Program-made: the position numbers and the translations under genes
In this document: in pieces, positions 62,757 through 64,000 of the stretch
How the letters are laid out: the number at the start of each line of letters is the position of its first letter
Numbering within the stretch: position 1 is the first letter of the stretch
Notes under the pieces: generated by a model
Told to the model about the DNA's origin: nothing
Databases searched by the model: none
Seen by the model: only the letters and a program-made list of their open reading frames with translations
NCBI RefSeq assembly: GCF_016756595.1
Contig: NZ_AP023257.1
Location: forward strand, 5,100,001-5,164,000
Source: Mesorhizobium sp. L-2-11
GTDB taxonomy: Bacteria > Pseudomonadota > Alphaproteobacteria > Rhizobiales > Rhizobiaceae
Length of the DNA stretch: 64,000 nt
Direction: 5' to 3'

Positions 62757-63863
62757 TCAGCGATTATAAATATCGATCAGGGCATTGGCGATCCGTTGCG
62801 AAGCCGGCACCTCTGGATCGATCGACAGATTGGCATTGAGGAAGTCCCGGCTTTGCTCAAAATAGGTCGGCCTTGACCTGACCGCAGCGCGGATATCCTC
62901 GACGAGGTCATGCTCCGACAATGTTGGCTTGAAGGCACCCATGGGCCTATCGAACTCGACCATGGGCGAAACCAGCGGAAACAGCACCACCGGAATGCCG
63001 CAGGCGACTGCTTCGTAAACAGTCGTGCTTGGGCGCGTTACGAGCGCCAGAGCGTCCGGGAGCAGTTGTGCGAAATCCAGGGGCGATTTGTTCGGCATAT
63101 CGACTTTTGCGAACATCGTAGGGTGGACGCTAACGACATGGGCAAGGCCGAGTTTCGCACATGCGGCTGCCACGGCTTCAATCGCCTGGCGATCTGCGGG
63201 GTCCTCGACATCCCCCTTGAAGTTCACCAGCACAAAAAGCCCTTCGTCGTGCCTGGCGCCAGCGCTTCCGACGGCACGCTCAATGACCGGGGAGCCAACA
63301 ACATATGTCGGCTGTCGTCTTTGCTGCAGCGCCGCTGGTCCCATCGACAGGATGTAATCGGCTCTCACAAATCGATGCGGCTGCAGCAGTCGCGCACCTC
63401 CGATGAGGCCGACCACACGGACCATGCCAAAGTTGATGGAGTCGATGAACCGCCTAAAGAATTGCGGCGCATAGTCATTTCCAGTCACCAGCATGTCGCC
63501 GGGTCTGATCATCCGCTCGAGCTCGGCAAAGCCGATATGCGATATTCCCCGGGCGTTGAGTTCAGGTTGCGCTACACCGCCGCGTTTCAATCCATCAAGA
63601 TGCGCGAACACGCAGCGGATGCCGCGGTCAACCAGAATATCTGCCGCGTCAGCCAGCAGCCGAACATTGTTGCGGTTGTGTGGGACGAAGTAGACGGTCC
63701 TCGTGGCCGCCCTGCCGCGAACATAGATACGCCCGCGCTTGAACAGATTTCCTGGATGCACAAGCCGGTACGCGGCGAGGAGCCGCTGCACAAAGCCTTC
63801 GCTGACAGGAGAAACCGCCTCGGTTCTCGACCTACCCAAAGATATGCATCGCCTCTTGCCCAT
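62757..63863 (-). CDS. GT-B-fold transferase-like protein (CDP-glycerol transferase/epimerase-like)
   Basis: A 368-residue soluble protein I can place only broadly. TVYFVPHNRNNVRLLADAA and FAHLDGLKRGG form a first Rossmann-like half; VSVHPTMFAKV, ALVTRPSTTVYEAVACGIPVVLFP resembles the donor site of GT-B enzymes such as teichoic-acid-type polymerases and UDP-GlcNAc 2-epimerases. It leads the leftward sulfotransferase pair (14-base gap). It may add the sugar that is then sulfated. The N-terminal start is uncertain. Confidence 0.7.
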   Translation of the reverse strand: MGKRRCISLGRSRTEAVSPVSEGFVQRLLAAYRLVHPGNLFKRGRIYVRGRAATRTVYFVPHNRNNVRLLADAADILVDRGIRCVFAHLDGLKRGGVAQPELNARGISHIGFAELERMIRPGDMLVTGNDYAPQFFRRFIDSINFGMVRVVGLIGGARLLQPHRFVRADYILSMGPAALQQRRQPTYVVGSPVIERAVGSAGARHDEGLFVLVNFKGDVEDPADRQAIEAVAAACAKLGLAHVVSVHPTMFAKVDMPNKSPLDFAQLLPDALALVTRPSTTVYEAVACGIPVVLFPLVSPMVEFDRPMGAFKPTLSEHDLVEDIRAAVRSRPTYFEQSRDFLNANLSIDPEVPASQRIANALIDIYNR

Positions 63864-63911
63864 GAAATTTAGAACGGCCGCCCCGCCGGGTAGTTTACAA
63901 TGCTCTTGCCG

Positions 63912-64000
63912 TCAAGAAAGGCGCTTCACCGCTTGGCCGGCGGTGGCCTGCCTGGCACCTCGCGATGCCTTGCGTGGTGGATTCAAATAGCGCTGATGAG
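63912..64000 (-). CDS. Possible C-terminus of a gene entering from beyond the window
   Basis: A leftward frame open at the window edge ends at 63912 with a basic tail (HQRYLNPPRKASRGARQATAG, then QAVKRLS). The stop lies 49 bases before the next gene on the same strand, which fits an operon. Too short to assign; it could also be chance. Confidence 0.35.
   Translation of the reverse strand, partial: HQRYLNPPRKASRGARQATAGQAVKRLS

Noticed and set aside
62910..63872. 320-codon rightward frame
   Set aside because: Antisense to the GT-B-like protein; no recognisable motif.
1..64000. CRISPR arrays, rRNA and tRNA genes
   Set aside because: Looked for regular spaced repeats and cloverleaf patterns by eye; none found. 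A tRNA-finding program would be needed to exclude them fully.

Overview
The window looks like chromosomal DNA of a high-GC alphaproteobacterium of the order Hyphomicrobiales, most likely Mesorhizobium or a near relative. I infer this from the GC-rich coding style, the ExoF/ExoP/ExoY-type exopolysaccharide (EPS) export and priming genes typical of rhizobia, and a phn operon of rhizobial type. No rRNA, tRNA or CRISPR array was seen. Nearly everything after 5 kb concerns making, decorating or exporting surface polysaccharides.

Layout. 1-4.4 kb: divergent phosphonate genes, with phnD-phnC-phnE leftward (phnE cut by the window edge) and phnM-phnF rightward, and a probable PhnF operator between them. 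4.5-23 kb: a Nudix hydrolase, two paralogous GT4 transferases, a secreted glycoside hydrolase with a DUF4214-like tail, a GT2, a Wzx-type flippase, another GT4, three methyltransferases, a large FG-GAP lipoprotein, a 701-residue protein of unknown function and a PIG-L deacetylase. 23-33 kb: rfbF, an SDR enzyme and three sugar C-methyltransferase-like proteins, interrupted by a complete IS5-family element, plus a GT2 and a GT4. 33-38 kb: exoF, an fkbM gene embedded in a broken IS5 transposase, and a Wzy-type polymerase. 38-47 kb: DprE2, DprE1 and a HAD-UbiA fusion (a decaprenyl-phospho-arabinose-type donor pathway) beside a GT-C transferase, an SDR, a flavoprotein and GtrA. 47-55 kb: a second FG-GAP lipoprotein, a decayed wzy copy, an ExoX-like small protein, ExoY, an ExoP-like co-polymerase, and LuxR- and Crp/Fnr-type regulators. 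56-64 kb: LPS-core-like transferases and four sulfotransferase genes, one with an internal stop codon.

How it may work together (inference): ExoY loads the first sugar on undecaprenyl phosphate; the GT4/GT2 enzymes extend the repeat unit with C-methylated, O-methylated or deacetylated sugars; Wzx flips it, Wzy polymerises it, and ExoP and ExoF control length and export it. The DprE1/DprE2/UbiA group would supply a lipid-linked pentofuranose used in the periplasm by the GT-C enzyme. The right-hand block could build and sulfate a second glycan such as LPS core.

The most notable points are the pentofuranose donor module, the fkbM gene lodged between two halves of an IS5 transposase with 8-bp direct repeats, the single-stop sulfotransferase within a sulfotransferase cluster, the two FG-GAP lipoproteins with a PIG-L relic, and the ExoP homologue with altered Walker A' and Walker B residues.
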